Positions 25,866 to 34,549 of a DNA stretch of 64,000 nt are shown one piece after another. Source of the DNA: Nostoc sp. WHI (lineage in GTDB: Bacteria > Cyanobacteriota > Cyanobacteriia > Cyanobacteriales > Nostocaceae); NCBI RefSeq assembly GCF_015714725.1, contig NZ_WBKM01000356.1, forward strand, positions 1 through 64,000. Reading direction: 5' to 3'. The notes beneath the pieces are model-generated. The model did not search any database. It was not told the DNA's origin and saw only the letters and a program-made list of their open reading frames with translations. Each line of letters begins with the position of its first letter. Positions within the stretch are counted from its first letter, which is position 1. Both the position numbers and the translations under genes were made by a program.

Positions 25866-27026
25866 TTATCTTGCTGGTGGTGTTCGGCGATATTGTATTA
25901 GCAATCCAATTGCCATACCAATGCCGACAATGGCAGTAAAGTAGAATAAACCAATCAATCGGATATAAATTGGTGGTGCGATCGCTTCAACTTCAACTAA
26001 CTGCGCCACTTTCACAGGTGGAAATTGAGGGTTAGATCCAGGGTTAGGAGTTGCTTCTACCTCGACTTTGTGAGGTGCACCATCAAAAAACTGTTCTTGC
26101 CATGTTAACTTGCCTTGTTCGTCAGAAAGTCCTTTGTAGGCAAAGACTGTTAAATTATCTTCTAAGGCGATCGCTTTTACCTGCAACGTTACATCCCTGA
26201 TGGGTTTTCCTGTGGCGGGATCTTTCACCTGTAGCGCTAAATTCGCCAGTTTTCCGACAGTGGCGTTTTTATCTCCCTCAATGCTAATTTCCAATCCCTG
26301 AGATTTTTGAGATGATGGTGCAATGACTTCGATACTATTTGAGTGTTCGTTGCCATGAGCTTCTGCAACTTCTGCACTAATGTTAATAAACAATAAAGTT
26401 ACTATAGCCACCACTGTCAAAGCACTTAATAAAAGGCGCACTGACTGCGGTGCAATTTCTCCTTGTTGTAGTTCTTCTTGTCCGCCAATAACCCAACCAC
26501 CCAACAATCCAAGTGATAGTAAAATAGCTGCAACAATAGCAAAATATTTATATTTTACGGGATTTTCTCGGACATTTAAATTCAAGGTTTGCTGATAAGA
26601 AGCAAAAGCATTTGCTACCAAGGGGGATACATTAACCCTCAGTTGATAATTACCACGGATGGGTAACATCTGCTGAATTTCTAATTTACCATCGGGTGCA
26701 GCAGCATTAATTTGCAGTAATTTTGTTCCCTCGACAAGAGGAAAATCTGTTGTTAACCAAGGATTAGGCGGTGGCGTTAGAATTTGTAAGTTTATTTTGG
26801 CATTTTCTAATGGTTTACCCGCAGCATCAACAGCTTGTAACGTTAGGGTAACGGGAGATTGATGTTTTTCTGTTCCTGCTTCAAAAGGAAGAATACGCTC
26901 TAAAGTTGGGTTGGTGGAGAGTAGCACTCTAGATGTAGGAATTTGGGAACTCCCCACAAATGAGTAAAGAATTGACAAAGTGATGCAAACAGCGCTGATA
27001 ACTCCAAAAAGCCGATATTTTTTCAT
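25866..27026 (-). CDS. Membrane protein with two Ig-like extracytoplasmic domains
   Basis: A 386-residue protein: N-terminal anchor (residues 7-25), beta-rich domain about 55-150 (VTLTLQAVDAAGKPLENAKINLQIL), two membrane helices about 160-215, second beta-rich domain about 230-345 (LALQVKDPATGKPIRDVTLQVKA), and a last helix about 352-375. A HGNEHSN stretch follows the third helix. The domains resemble FixH/YtkA-type or Ig-like carriers. It lies 303 bp downstream of the CbtB-like gene on the same strand, so a metal-related role is plausible but unproved. Confidence 0.6.
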   Translation of the reverse strand: MKKYRLFGVISAVCITLSILYSFVGSSQIPTSRVLLSTNPTLERILPFEAGTEKHQSPVTLTLQAVDAAGKPLENAKINLQILTPPPNPWLTTDFPLVEGTKLLQINAAAPDGKLEIQQMLPIRGNYQLRVNVSPLVANAFASYQQTLNLNVRENPVKYKYFAIVAAILLSLGLLGGWVIGGQEELQQGEIAPQSVRLLLSALTVVAIVTLLFINISAEVAEAHGNEHSNSIEVIAPSSQKSQGLEISIEGDKNATVGKLANLALQVKDPATGKPIRDVTLQVKAIALEDNLTVFAYKGLSDEQGKLTWQEQFFDGAPHKVEVEATPNPGSNPQFPPVKVAQLVEVEAIAPPIYIRLIGLFYFTAIVGIGMAIGLLIQYRRTPPAR

Positions 27027-27174
27027 AAAAACTTACGGTATATGTGAAACTCATGTACTTTTTGCAACTGAAACCTAATAGTAGTAGGTGAAAGTTACCC
27101 AAAATATTAGTAAGTAGAGGAATTACAGTCAAATAATTAGTAATAAATCAGACATCATGTTAAATTAAGTTCAA

Positions 27175-27212
27175 GTGATGTAGAGATGCTTTTTTACCAT
27201 CTCTACAAAACC
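27175..27212 (-). terminator. Terminator-like hairpin after the cbtB-like gene
   Basis: GTAGAGATG pairs with CATCTCTAC across an A/T-rich loop (about 27180-27208), between the CbtB-like gene and the next leftward gene. It would end or attenuate transcription between the two. Confidence 0.5.
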
Positions 27213-27329
27213 TAAAAATTATTTCCAAGCAAAACATTGCCGGGAAATCCGCACTATTTTAGGGTTATAACTTTGTTAGGTGTCAAAACATTACTTTATG
27301 CACCTAAAAAATCTTGGAATTATGATAAT

Positions 27330-27521
27330 TTAGTGACATCCAACGCCTAATGTGTGGTGACGCGCTGAGTGTGCTGTATTATGAGCCGCAGGATAGGTAG
27401 AGAACAAGACAGTCCAGATAACTAAAGAAGATAGCAGCATATAAAGCGCAATCTGCACAGGCTTCGATAAGGTAATACCTGCGGTCTTCTGCAATACTGA
27501 AATATGAGAAAAATTAGTCAT
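27330..27521 (-). CDS. CbtB-like small membrane metal-transport protein
   Basis: A 63-residue protein with one membrane helix (about residues 20-38) and the C-terminal His-rich tail AHNTAHSARHHTLGVGCH, matching the CbtB family tail (H..RH.LG..CH). CbtB proteins are tied to cobalt uptake, often with CbtA; no CbtA is present here. The second ATG (27521) is preferred because AGG stands at proper distance; the first ATG abuts it. It is divergent from the multicopper oxidase gene. Confidence 0.7.
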   Translation of the reverse strand: MTNFSHISVLQKTAGITLSKPVQIALYMLLSSLVIWTVLFSTYPAAHNTAHSARHHTLGVGCH

Positions 27522-27675
27522 TTTTGACATCCTATAATAAATTTGGGTAACTCATCAATTAAAAGGCACGATGCCACTTGATTGCAAAAAGATATCCGAT
27601 TAACTTTGTGTTTGACAAGTGTGTATCAAATGTATTGTGTAATTAGATCATAGTAAATACTATACAATCCTTTGA

Positions 27676-27695
27676 GCATCGGCTCATCACGATGC
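27676..27695. promoter_or_regulatory. Inverted repeat in the divergent spacer, candidate operator
   Basis: GCATCG-N8-CGATGC, overlapping a second repeat TGAGC-ATCG-GCTCA (27673-27686), about 155 bp upstream of the cbtB-like start. A metalloregulator could bind here; no family was recognised. Confidence 0.35.
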
Positions 27696-27906
27696 AGCAA
27701 TTAACAAAAGAATGATACAGGGTTTTAAGTGACGGCATTTTTAAGGTACACAACACGAAGGTAACAGATAAAAGTTAAAAATTACTATTTTACCAAGTAT
27801 TTAAAATTCCTTGAAATGAGATTTATGTTATCTCTAAGCCAATTAAATACGCCACAGATTACCAACAGTTTATTGTAAGTAGCAATTTTGAAGCACTTAA
27901 AAATTA

Positions 27907-27966
27907 TTGACAATAATTATTAATTCCTATAATATACACAACAGTAATTGCAAATCATTTGCAATT
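27907..27966 (+). promoter_or_regulatory. Promoter and Fur-geometry palindrome of the iron locus
   Basis: TTGACA (27907-27912) and TATAAT (27928-27933) form a near-consensus sigma-70 promoter, with a slightly short 15-bp spacer. Just downstream is a perfect palindrome centred on 27956, with core TGCAAAT-C-ATTTGCA (27949-27963). That has the 7-1-7 layout of Fur boxes (TGATAAT-N-ATTATCA) and 5 of 7 matches in each arm. Repression by a Fur-family protein is a reasonable inference. Confidence 0.55.
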
Positions 27967-27996
27967 CTCTTTTAGCGCTAACCGTAATTAAATGTC

Positions 27997-29022
27997 ATGC
28001 CCAACAACTTCGCTCTGGGTAACGAAAAACTTTGGAGCCGCCGTCAATTAATAAAGCTTGGCCTAGCGAGTGCTGGAGTGACTGGTGCAGCAGGACTTTG
28101 GCAGATGTTAAATCTACAAAGTAAGTCAATCGTCAAAGTACCATCACTTGATATAGACTCACCAGACGATGTTACTAACCCGATGAAGATGGTGAGGGAT
28201 TTTGATTATGGGACGCTCAAGCAAGAGAATGGGCGCACTATCCGAGAATTTCAGTTAACTGCAAGTACTTCCATAATAAAGCTCAATAGTGCTGTCTCTT
28301 ACAACATCTGGGATTTAAACGGTCGCATACCAGGGCCAACGCTACGGGCAAAACAAGGCGATCGCATCCGGGTACTATTTCTCAATAACGCGGGACATTC
28401 TCACTCTTTACATTTTCATGGCGTTCATCCGGCGGAAATGGATGGTGTTCGTCCCATCAGCAACGGCAAAGCTACAATTTATGAATTTGATGCTGAACCT
28501 TATGGTGTTCACTTATACCACTGCCATATTGAACCAGTGACCCGTCACATCGCCAAGGGATTGTACGGGATGTTTATCATCGATCCACCTACTTCCCGTC
28601 CCCCGGCTGATGAGATTGTATTAGTGATGGGTGGGTATGACGTGAATGATGATAGCCATAACGATTATTACGCCTTCAACGGTCTGCCGCACTATTACAT
28701 GGATCATCCAATTCGCATTTACAAAGATCAGTTGATTCGGCTGTATGTTCTCAACATCATTGAATATGATCCGGCAGTGACCTTTCACCTGCACGCCAAC
28801 TTTTTTGATGTCTATCGTTATGGCATGAGTATGACTTCTAGTGAGAAAACTGATGTAATTACGATGGGTATCGCGGAAAGGCACATCTTGGAATTTGCTT
28901 TTCGCTATCCAGGTAAATATATGTTTCATCCTCATCAGGATGCGATCGCAGAAAACGGTTGCATGGGTCAATTTGAAGTAGTTACTGAGAGCAACTCTCA
29001 AAATCCTGTTAAAAATTCCTGA
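27997..29022 (+). CDS. Tat-exported two-domain multicopper oxidase (probable ferroxidase)
   Basis: A 341-residue protein. Twin-arginine signal WSRRQLIKLGLASAGVTGAAGL. Cupredoxin domain 1 holds HSLHFHG (His139, His141) and a type 1 copper set HCHIEPVTRH...GLYGM (Cys176, His177, His184, Met192). Domain 2 holds FHLHANFF and MFHPHQDAIAENGCMG, which would supply interface copper ligands. The size fits two-domain oxidases or nitrite-reductase-like forms. First gene of a unit with FTR1, so oxidation of Fe(II) in the periplasm is the likely job; copper resistance is an alternative. Confidence 0.85.
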   Translation: MPNNFALGNEKLWSRRQLIKLGLASAGVTGAAGLWQMLNLQSKSIVKVPSLDIDSPDDVTNPMKMVRDFDYGTLKQENGRTIREFQLTASTSIIKLNSAVSYNIWDLNGRIPGPTLRAKQGDRIRVLFLNNAGHSHSLHFHGVHPAEMDGVRPISNGKATIYEFDAEPYGVHLYHCHIEPVTRHIAKGLYGMFIIDPPTSRPPADEIVLVMGGYDVNDDSHNDYYAFNGLPHYYMDHPIRIYKDQLIRLYVLNIIEYDPAVTFHLHANFFDVYRYGMSMTSSEKTDVITMGIAERHILEFAFRYPGKYMFHPHQDAIAENGCMGQFEVVTESNSQNPVKNS

Positions 29023-29192
29023 CAATATTATTAATAATTCGTAATTAATTCATTAGATTTTTAGGAAGTAGTTGATAAAAAATGTCATTATGTGCAACAG
29101 TAAAGTCTATGACAATGTGTAAAACAAACTAGCTTTCAGTAATAGTTTGAAATGTTTCAATTAATACCTTTTAAGTTGTGTGAGGAGCAAAA

Positions 29193-30230
29193 ATGATCAA
29201 ACTTCGTTATGTCTGTTTAACAGCAGCAGCAGCCCTAATAGTTACCTTGAGTTCCTGTAACAGTACGCCGACGGCAGAAAATCCATCAGCACCAGTTGCT
29301 AGTCCTCAAGCTACAGAGGCAGTAAGTAATAACAATCATAGTGGTCACGGGGGCAAAGAAAAAATTAACATTAACACTGCTATATTGTCACAATTGGATA
29401 AGTTTGAAGGCAAGCTAGGTGTCCCGGCTTTATCGAATAAAATCCAAGCAAATCGTCCCTATGGCAGCCCAGAAGATTTAGTTACTAAAAAAGTAATTAC
29501 TCAAGAGCAGTTCGACCAAATTAAAGACCAGGTTGGTGTTGAAGAAGTAGTACTTACAGGTGAGGCAAAAGATGTTGATTATATGTCTAAATTAGGCTTA
29601 ATGAAAGGGCATCTTTTGGTAGCACAAGAACTGTTGGATCAAAATCAGCCGAAACAGGCAGAACCTCATATTGGACATCCAGTTGAGGAGATTTACGTTG
29701 ATGTAGAAGAACAATTGAATGAGCGTAAAGTTAAAGAATTTAAGACAACTTTGGTAAGTTTGCAAGATTTAGTAAAAGCTAGTCCTAAAGATGACAAAGT
29801 TAAAACTAACTTTACTTCTTCAGTGCAAGCAGTTGATGGTGCGATCGCAGCATTACCAGCAGATCAACGCTCAAAATCAGGATTTGTGCTACAGGTAATT
29901 AACGAATTATTGGATGCAGCCAACTCTGAATATAGCGCTGCGATCGCAGATGGTAAAGTAAGCGCGCCAATTGAGTATCAAGATTCTCGTGGTTTTGTCG
30001 TTTACGCCAATGAATTATACAAAGGAATTTCTAGTCAAGTAGCTCAACAAGATTCCGAAGCACATAAAGCGATCGAAACTAGTTTGTCTGAACTAATAAA
30101 AGCTTGGCCTGCCGCTATCCCACCAGCGAAAGCAGTTAAAACTCCTAATGATGTTACCAATCTGGTGAAAACCATTGAGGAAAACTCTCAAAAAGTGGTT
30201 GATAAATCCAATACTCAAGCGCAGCTATAG
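29193..30230 (+). CDS. Lipoprotein with helix-hairpin-helix and EfeO/imelysin-like domains
   Basis: A 345-residue protein. Lipobox LSSC with Cys22, a low-complexity linker with NHSGHGG, a ComEA-like helix-hairpin-helix domain (about residues 57-110, ININTAILSQLDKFEGKLG...), then a helical domain. That domain has GHLLVAQE (His140, Glu146) and HIGHPVEE (His159, His162, Glu165), recalling metal-binding HxxE motifs of M75/EfeO proteins. AGGAG lies 7 bp before the ATG. It would hold periplasmic iron for the FTR1 permease two genes on. Assignment to M75 is by motif only. Confidence 0.7.
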   Translation: MIKLRYVCLTAAAALIVTLSSCNSTPTAENPSAPVASPQATEAVSNNNHSGHGGKEKININTAILSQLDKFEGKLGVPALSNKIQANRPYGSPEDLVTKKVITQEQFDQIKDQVGVEEVVLTGEAKDVDYMSKLGLMKGHLLVAQELLDQNQPKQAEPHIGHPVEEIYVDVEEQLNERKVKEFKTTLVSLQDLVKASPKDDKVKTNFTSSVQAVDGAIAALPADQRSKSGFVLQVINELLDAANSEYSAAIADGKVSAPIEYQDSRGFVVYANELYKGISSQVAQQDSEAHKAIETSLSELIKAWPAAIPPAKAVKTPNDVTNLVKTIEENSQKVVDKSNTQAQL

Positions 30231-30347
30231 CACTTTTATTTAATGGGAAGCATAGAGGGGGAAGTTTAAAATTAGGAAATAGTTAGGAATTACGAATTAC
30301 GTACTCCTAACTAATTACACTCCATTCGTTACTTGAACTAACAACTG

Positions 30348-30782
30348 ATGCAAGAACTTGACCATAAAAAGACCATTGACTTGCTAAACGCCATCATGGA
30401 ATTTGAACTAGCAGGGGTAGTGCGCTATACACATTATTCTTTGATGGTGACTGGCCCTAATCGCATTCCAATCGTGGCTTTTTTCAAAGCACAGGCAAGT
30501 GAATCTTTACTTCATGCCGAACAAGTGGGAGAAATTCTCACCGGTTTAGATGGACATCCTTCCTTGAAAATTGCCTCAATGGAAGAAACCTATCAGCATA
30601 AAGTCAAGGATATCTTGGAAGAAAGCTTATCTCATGAAAAGAAGGCATTGGATTTGTATAAAAATCTGCTCGAAACTGTTACCAATGCCAGCATTTATCT
30701 GGAAGAATTTGCTCGTGGCATGATTGGGCAAGAAGAGATGCATAATCTCGAACTCAAAAAGATGCTACGCGATTTTAGTTAA
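30348..30782 (+). CDS. Bacterioferritin-like di-iron protein
   Basis: A 144-residue four-helix bundle. Di-iron ligands: Glu in MEFELAGVVRYTHYS (helix A), ESLLHAEQ (ExxH, helix B), EESLSHEKKA (helix C) and GQEEMHNLE (ExxH, helix D). No convincing heme-ligand Met is seen, so it may be a heme-free ferritin-like storage or detoxifying protein. No signal peptide, so cytoplasmic. It lies between the EfeO-like and FTR1 genes on the same strand. Confidence 0.85.
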   Translation: MQELDHKKTIDLLNAIMEFELAGVVRYTHYSLMVTGPNRIPIVAFFKAQASESLLHAEQVGEILTGLDGHPSLKIASMEETYQHKVKDILEESLSHEKKALDLYKNLLETVTNASIYLEEFARGMIGQEEMHNLELKKMLRDFS

Positions 30783-30854
30783 TAGTTATTAGTCATTAGT
30801 CATTAGTTATTGGCTAGGGACTAATGACTAAGAATAAAAGACAAAGGACAAAAG

Positions 30855-31823
30855 ATGAATTTTAGTACTGCTCTACCTACTTTTGTGATTACACTCCGAG
30901 AAGGAGTAGAAGCCGCCCTTGTTGTGGGAATTGTCCTAGCTTTGCTGAAAAAAGCTAAACAATCCCGGCTGAACCCTTGGGTATATGCTGGTATCGGCGT
31001 TGGCATTATCGTCAGTGCCTTAATAGGAGTGCTATTCGGTTGGGTAACTCAAGCACTAGGCAAAGCTTATCCGCAATACACGGGAGTGATTGAGCCAGCG
31101 CTGGAAGGTGTATTTTGTGTATTAGCGATCGCAATGCTCAGTTGGATGCTAATCTGGATGACCAAACAAGCCAGATTTATGAAAGCTGCGGTTGAAGGAG
31201 CTGTTAACAGCGCCTTGACAAAAAATACTAATGCTGGATGGGGTATTTTTAGTTTAATTTTTGTTGCTATAGTGCGCGAAGGTTTTGAAACCGTTCTGTT
31301 TATTGCTGGTAGTTTTCAACAGGGGTTAATGCCTGTTATTGGTGCCCTTGGTGGTGTGATAGTTGCGATCGCAATAGGTGTGCTTTTATTTAAATGGGGC
31401 GTTAAAATTAACATCCGCCAGTTTTTCCAGGCAATGGGCATTTTATTAGTGTTAATTGTTGCAGGTTTAGTTGTGACAGCGCTGCAACGTTTTGATGAAG
31501 CTATTGCTAGCGTTGCTCTCAGTAACCGCGCCTCGGAAAACTTTTGTTTTTATTACGAACACTTTACTAGAATCCACTCCTGTATTTTAGGGCCAATGGT
31601 TTCTAATACTTCCAAAATATTACCTGACGAACAGTTTCCTGGCATTATTCTCAAATCTTTATTTGGTTATAGAGAACATCTCTATCTCGTACAAGCAGTG
31701 GGATATGTAACATTTTTAGTCACTGTTGGAGGACTGTATTTCCGCAGTCTTGGAGGTATATCTCCTGAAGCACAAAAAAATATCCCAGTTAATCAAAAAG
31801 CCATTAATTATACCAGGGATTAA
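30855..31823 (+). CDS. FTR1-family iron permease
   Basis: A 322-residue membrane protein with about seven helices. The two REGxE iron-binding motifs are LREGVEAAL (residues 14-22, helix 1) and VREGFETVLF (140-149, helix 4), both intact. Related to yeast Ftr1p and bacterial EfeU. The C-terminal half has an extended cysteine-containing loop (ENFCFYYEHFTRIHSCILG). It is last in the run oxidase, EfeO-like lipoprotein, ferritin-like protein, permease, which together suggest oxidation-coupled iron uptake. Confidence 0.93.
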   Translation: MNFSTALPTFVITLREGVEAALVVGIVLALLKKAKQSRLNPWVYAGIGVGIIVSALIGVLFGWVTQALGKAYPQYTGVIEPALEGVFCVLAIAMLSWMLIWMTKQARFMKAAVEGAVNSALTKNTNAGWGIFSLIFVAIVREGFETVLFIAGSFQQGLMPVIGALGGVIVAIAIGVLLFKWGVKINIRQFFQAMGILLVLIVAGLVVTALQRFDEAIASVALSNRASENFCFYYEHFTRIHSCILGPMVSNTSKILPDEQFPGIILKSLFGYREHLYLVQAVGYVTFLVTVGGLYFRSLGGISPEAQKNIPVNQKAINYTRD

Positions 31824-31839
31824 AAACATTATCATAACC

Positions 31840-31941
31840 CAATACGGTTCACTTAAGGGCTACTGGTACAAAATTTTGGGTTTTTGAGACGCGATAAATC
31901 GCCGTCTCTACAAATGTTTTGGTCTTATCTGAACTGTATTG
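31840..31941. mobile_element. Family B short element, 102 bp, perfect 10-bp target duplication
   Basis: Begins CAATACGGTTCACTTAAG and ends CTTATCTGAACTGTATTG; TATCATAACC is repeated exactly at 31830-31839 and 31942-31951. It sits just after the FTR1 gene. Confidence 0.92.
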
Positions 31942-32050
31942 TATCATAACCAACATCTTTCAAAAACTTTGCGTTCCTCTGCGCTTCCCTCTGCGCCCCT
32001 TTGCGTTTAAAATTAAACCTCAATCCCCCACAAACTTCCGAAATTATGTA

Positions 32051-32986
32051 CTAAATGCCCTGTGATGCCAACAGCGATTTCTTAAGCTCCTGACAAGCTT
32101 TTTCAATTGCATCTATACTACCTGGATTCACCAACCCATAGTAATCAAACACATAAACTCGGTTATTTTTAGTCGCTTGCAATTGCTGCCAAAAACCTTC
32201 CTTTTTCAGCGAATCTAAAAGTGCTGCTTCCGAATTCCCTTGCGGCGAATTAACCAAAATTATCACCTCTGGATTTGCCTCCAAAACCTTCTCAGCCGAA
32301 AGTGTCACATAGCCGCCAATTGGACTTTTGCCTTGTAAATCTGCTGCTATATTTTTCGCCTGAAATTTCGCAAGCAAATCCCCTGCCCAACTGTTTTTAT
32401 TTGGAGCTAAAATTGGTTGACGACTAACTAGAACTAAAGCCGAAAGATTCTGCGTTTGCTTGTCTGGCAAAAAAGTTTTATAACGGTTTAATAAAGGCTG
32501 AGGATCAGCGTCAATTGACTGAGCCAATGTTTTAGTAAGTTCTTCTAAAGATTCCCAGTTATTCACCTTGGTGAGCAAAGTTGGAATTCCTAGCTGCTTA
32601 AGTTTTTGAATTGGTACGGTAGAAAAACCTTCAGCACCAATAACTAAATCTGGTTGGAGTGCTACAATTTTTTCTAAATTTGGCGGATTTTGGCCTTCAC
32701 TAACGCGGGGAAGATCCTTAAATCTTGGCTCATTCTGAAATAATTTGCTCCCAGTAATTCCAACAATTTTTGTTTGATCGAGTTGAGAGATGATATCAGC
32801 AGCAAGAGAAGAAAGAGCAACAACTCTTTTTGCTGATCCTTTTGGTAACTGCTGAGAGTTCGTGTTAGCTGCCTCAGTGGTATTTTCCACTTTGGTTTGT
32901 GGTTGCTGAGTAGTTGCAGTAGCGCAAGCAGCTAAAACTATACTCAACAAAATTGCGAAAGCAGATAAAAGCCAACGATGATACAT
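32051..32986 (-). CDS. ABC-transporter substrate-binding lipoprotein (Fe-siderophore/cobalamin type)
   Basis: A 311-residue TroA-like binding protein. Lipobox LAAC, then RVVALSSLAADIISQL (N-lobe), a long backbone helix, and HxE-free C-lobe with AEKVLEANPEVIILV and a TKNNRVYVFD end. This class binds ferric siderophores, heme or cobalamin. No permease or ATPase gene is adjacent. The start at 32986 has AAGGA 9 bp upstream, and the longer frame to 33025 would precede the signal peptide. Convergent with the iron locus, which fits a metal function. Confidence 0.85.
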   Translation of the reverse strand: MYHRWLLSAFAILLSIVLAACATATTQQPQTKVENTTEAANTNSQQLPKGSAKRVVALSSLAADIISQLDQTKIVGITGSKLFQNEPRFKDLPRVSEGQNPPNLEKIVALQPDLVIGAEGFSTVPIQKLKQLGIPTLLTKVNNWESLEELTKTLAQSIDADPQPLLNRYKTFLPDKQTQNLSALVLVSRQPILAPNKNSWAGDLLAKFQAKNIAADLQGKSPIGGYVTLSAEKVLEANPEVIILVNSPQGNSEAALLDSLKKEGFWQQLQATKNNRVYVFDYYGLVNPGSIDAIEKACQELKKSLLASQGI

Positions 32987-33139
32987 ATTAAAATTCCTTC
33001 TGAGATAATATCGCTTGAATAGCAAAAGTGGTTAAGATTATGAATAAAAATAGATGTTGCATTTTCTGGCATCAAGCTAAACTACAATTTAGTGAGCAAA
33101 ATAAAATAACCACTCTTAAGTCTGTAGATATGAACTAGT

Positions 33140-34549
33140 CTAAAGTTTGATTCCTAAAGCTCGTAAGTAATAGTCTATTTTAGCTTCAAGTTCAGAACGT
33201 TCAGCCTCTAACTGATGAAGCTTGCTAACTTCCATAGTTAGATCAATTTTTTCATTAGCAGGAGGAATAACGTAGCAATTAACGCTGAGGTTATATTTGT
33301 TATCAGCGATTTTTCCGACAGTCTCTATTTTTGCAAACCCTTCTTCATCTGAAAAGCTGCGATATGTGGAGACAATATGATCTGTATGCTTACAGTGTAG
33401 AAGATTATGCCCTTTTACAGCTTCATATTCACGGCTTGCGTCAATAAATAAAATTTTGTTTTTATTAGGTTTTCTTCGATTGAAGATCACTATTACAACA
33501 GGGATTGAAGTGTAATAAAAAAGCTTTGGAGCAAGTTCGATAATCGCTTCAATCAAGTCTGCTTCAATTATTCTTCTGCGAATTTCTCCTTCATCTCCCT
33601 CCCGAAAAAGGACTCCACGCGGTAATAACACTGCTGCTTTTCCGGTATTGTTGAGAGAGGAGAGAATATGCTGGATAAACAAAAAATCCCCTATACCGTT
33701 GCTAGGGACTCCATAAGAAAATCGACTAGGATAATTAACCTGCATAAGATCCATTGGTAGGTATTTGAGGTTAAAAGGCGGATTACTTAGCACTACATCA
33801 AACAATCTCAGATCACCATCTTCAACAAAACAAGGTTCTAAGATGGCGTTGCCTATCCGAATATCAGGGTTATCAATTCCATGAAGTATTAAATTAGTTT
33901 TGGCAGTTACATATTTGTGAACATCTGTATTCTGCCCATATATATTTACTTGGGATAAATTTCCTCCAATTTTCTTGATGAATTTTACAGCTTCAGCCAA
34001 AAATTCACCAGAGCCACAAGCAGGATCATAAATACTTGTTTCTTGCTGTATATTGATTAATTCAACCATCATCTGAGTAAGTTGACGTGGAGTATAGATT
34101 CCTGCAATTCCTTCAAGATAGGCACTTTTTTCGATAAAGTTTTCACCTGCTTTACCTAGTTCATTTAAATCATCAAAATTTTCATTGCTAAGGTCTAACT
34201 CAGAAAAAAGTTTGATTATACGTAGTAGTGTTTCATCATCAAACCTAGTCCAGAAGTTAATTTCTGAATTAGTAAAAACTCCTCTTAGGTTAGAGTTAGT
34301 TTCTTCTATGACAGTCAAAGCTTCACTGAGTTTTTGAGCCAGATCACGCCGTTTTCTTTGTATAACAGACCAGTGTGCTTCTTCAGGAACAGACAATCGT
34401 GTTCTTTCTTCTGTACATGATTGATCTGACAATCGTTTAAAGAGGAGCAACTTCAGCACACAGTCTACACTTTCACCTAAAGCATACTTCTCACGCAAGA
34501 CATCAATGATTTGCCAAAGTTTACTTTCTATTTCGACTGCACTGATCAT
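33140..34549 (-). CDS. hsdM: Type I restriction-modification N6-adenine methyltransferase subunit
   Basis: A 469-residue HsdM. Helical N-domain residues 1-145, SAM motif I DPACGSG (175-181), catalytic motif IV NPPF (256-259), and GIYTPRQL before the methylase fold. C-terminal coiled segment (KLHQLEAERSELEAKIDYYLRALG), which usually contacts HsdS. Its start overlaps the hsdS stop by 4 bp. No hsdR is next to it; the hsdR in this window is 26 kb away beside other genes. Confidence 0.92.
   Translation of the reverse strand: MISAVEIESKLWQIIDVLREKYALGESVDCVLKLLLFKRLSDQSCTEERTRLSVPEEAHWSVIQRKRRDLAQKLSEALTVIEETNSNLRGVFTNSEINFWTRFDDETLLRIIKLFSELDLSNENFDDLNELGKAGENFIEKSAYLEGIAGIYTPRQLTQMMVELINIQQETSIYDPACGSGEFLAEAVKFIKKIGGNLSQVNIYGQNTDVHKYVTAKTNLILHGIDNPDIRIGNAILEPCFVEDGDLRLFDVVLSNPPFNLKYLPMDLMQVNYPSRFSYGVPSNGIGDFLFIQHILSSLNNTGKAAVLLPRGVLFREGDEGEIRRRIIEADLIEAIIELAPKLFYYTSIPVVIVIFNRRKPNKNKILFIDASREYEAVKGHNLLHCKHTDHIVSTYRSFSDEEGFAKIETVGKIADNKYNLSVNCYVIPPANEKIDLTMEVSKLHQLEAERSELEAKIDYYLRALGIKL

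Noticed and set aside
27531-27996. Cobalamin riboswitch for the cbtB-like gene
   Set aside because: A GCCACT string is present, but there is no B12-box or surrounding fold; the spacer looks like promoters and operators only.
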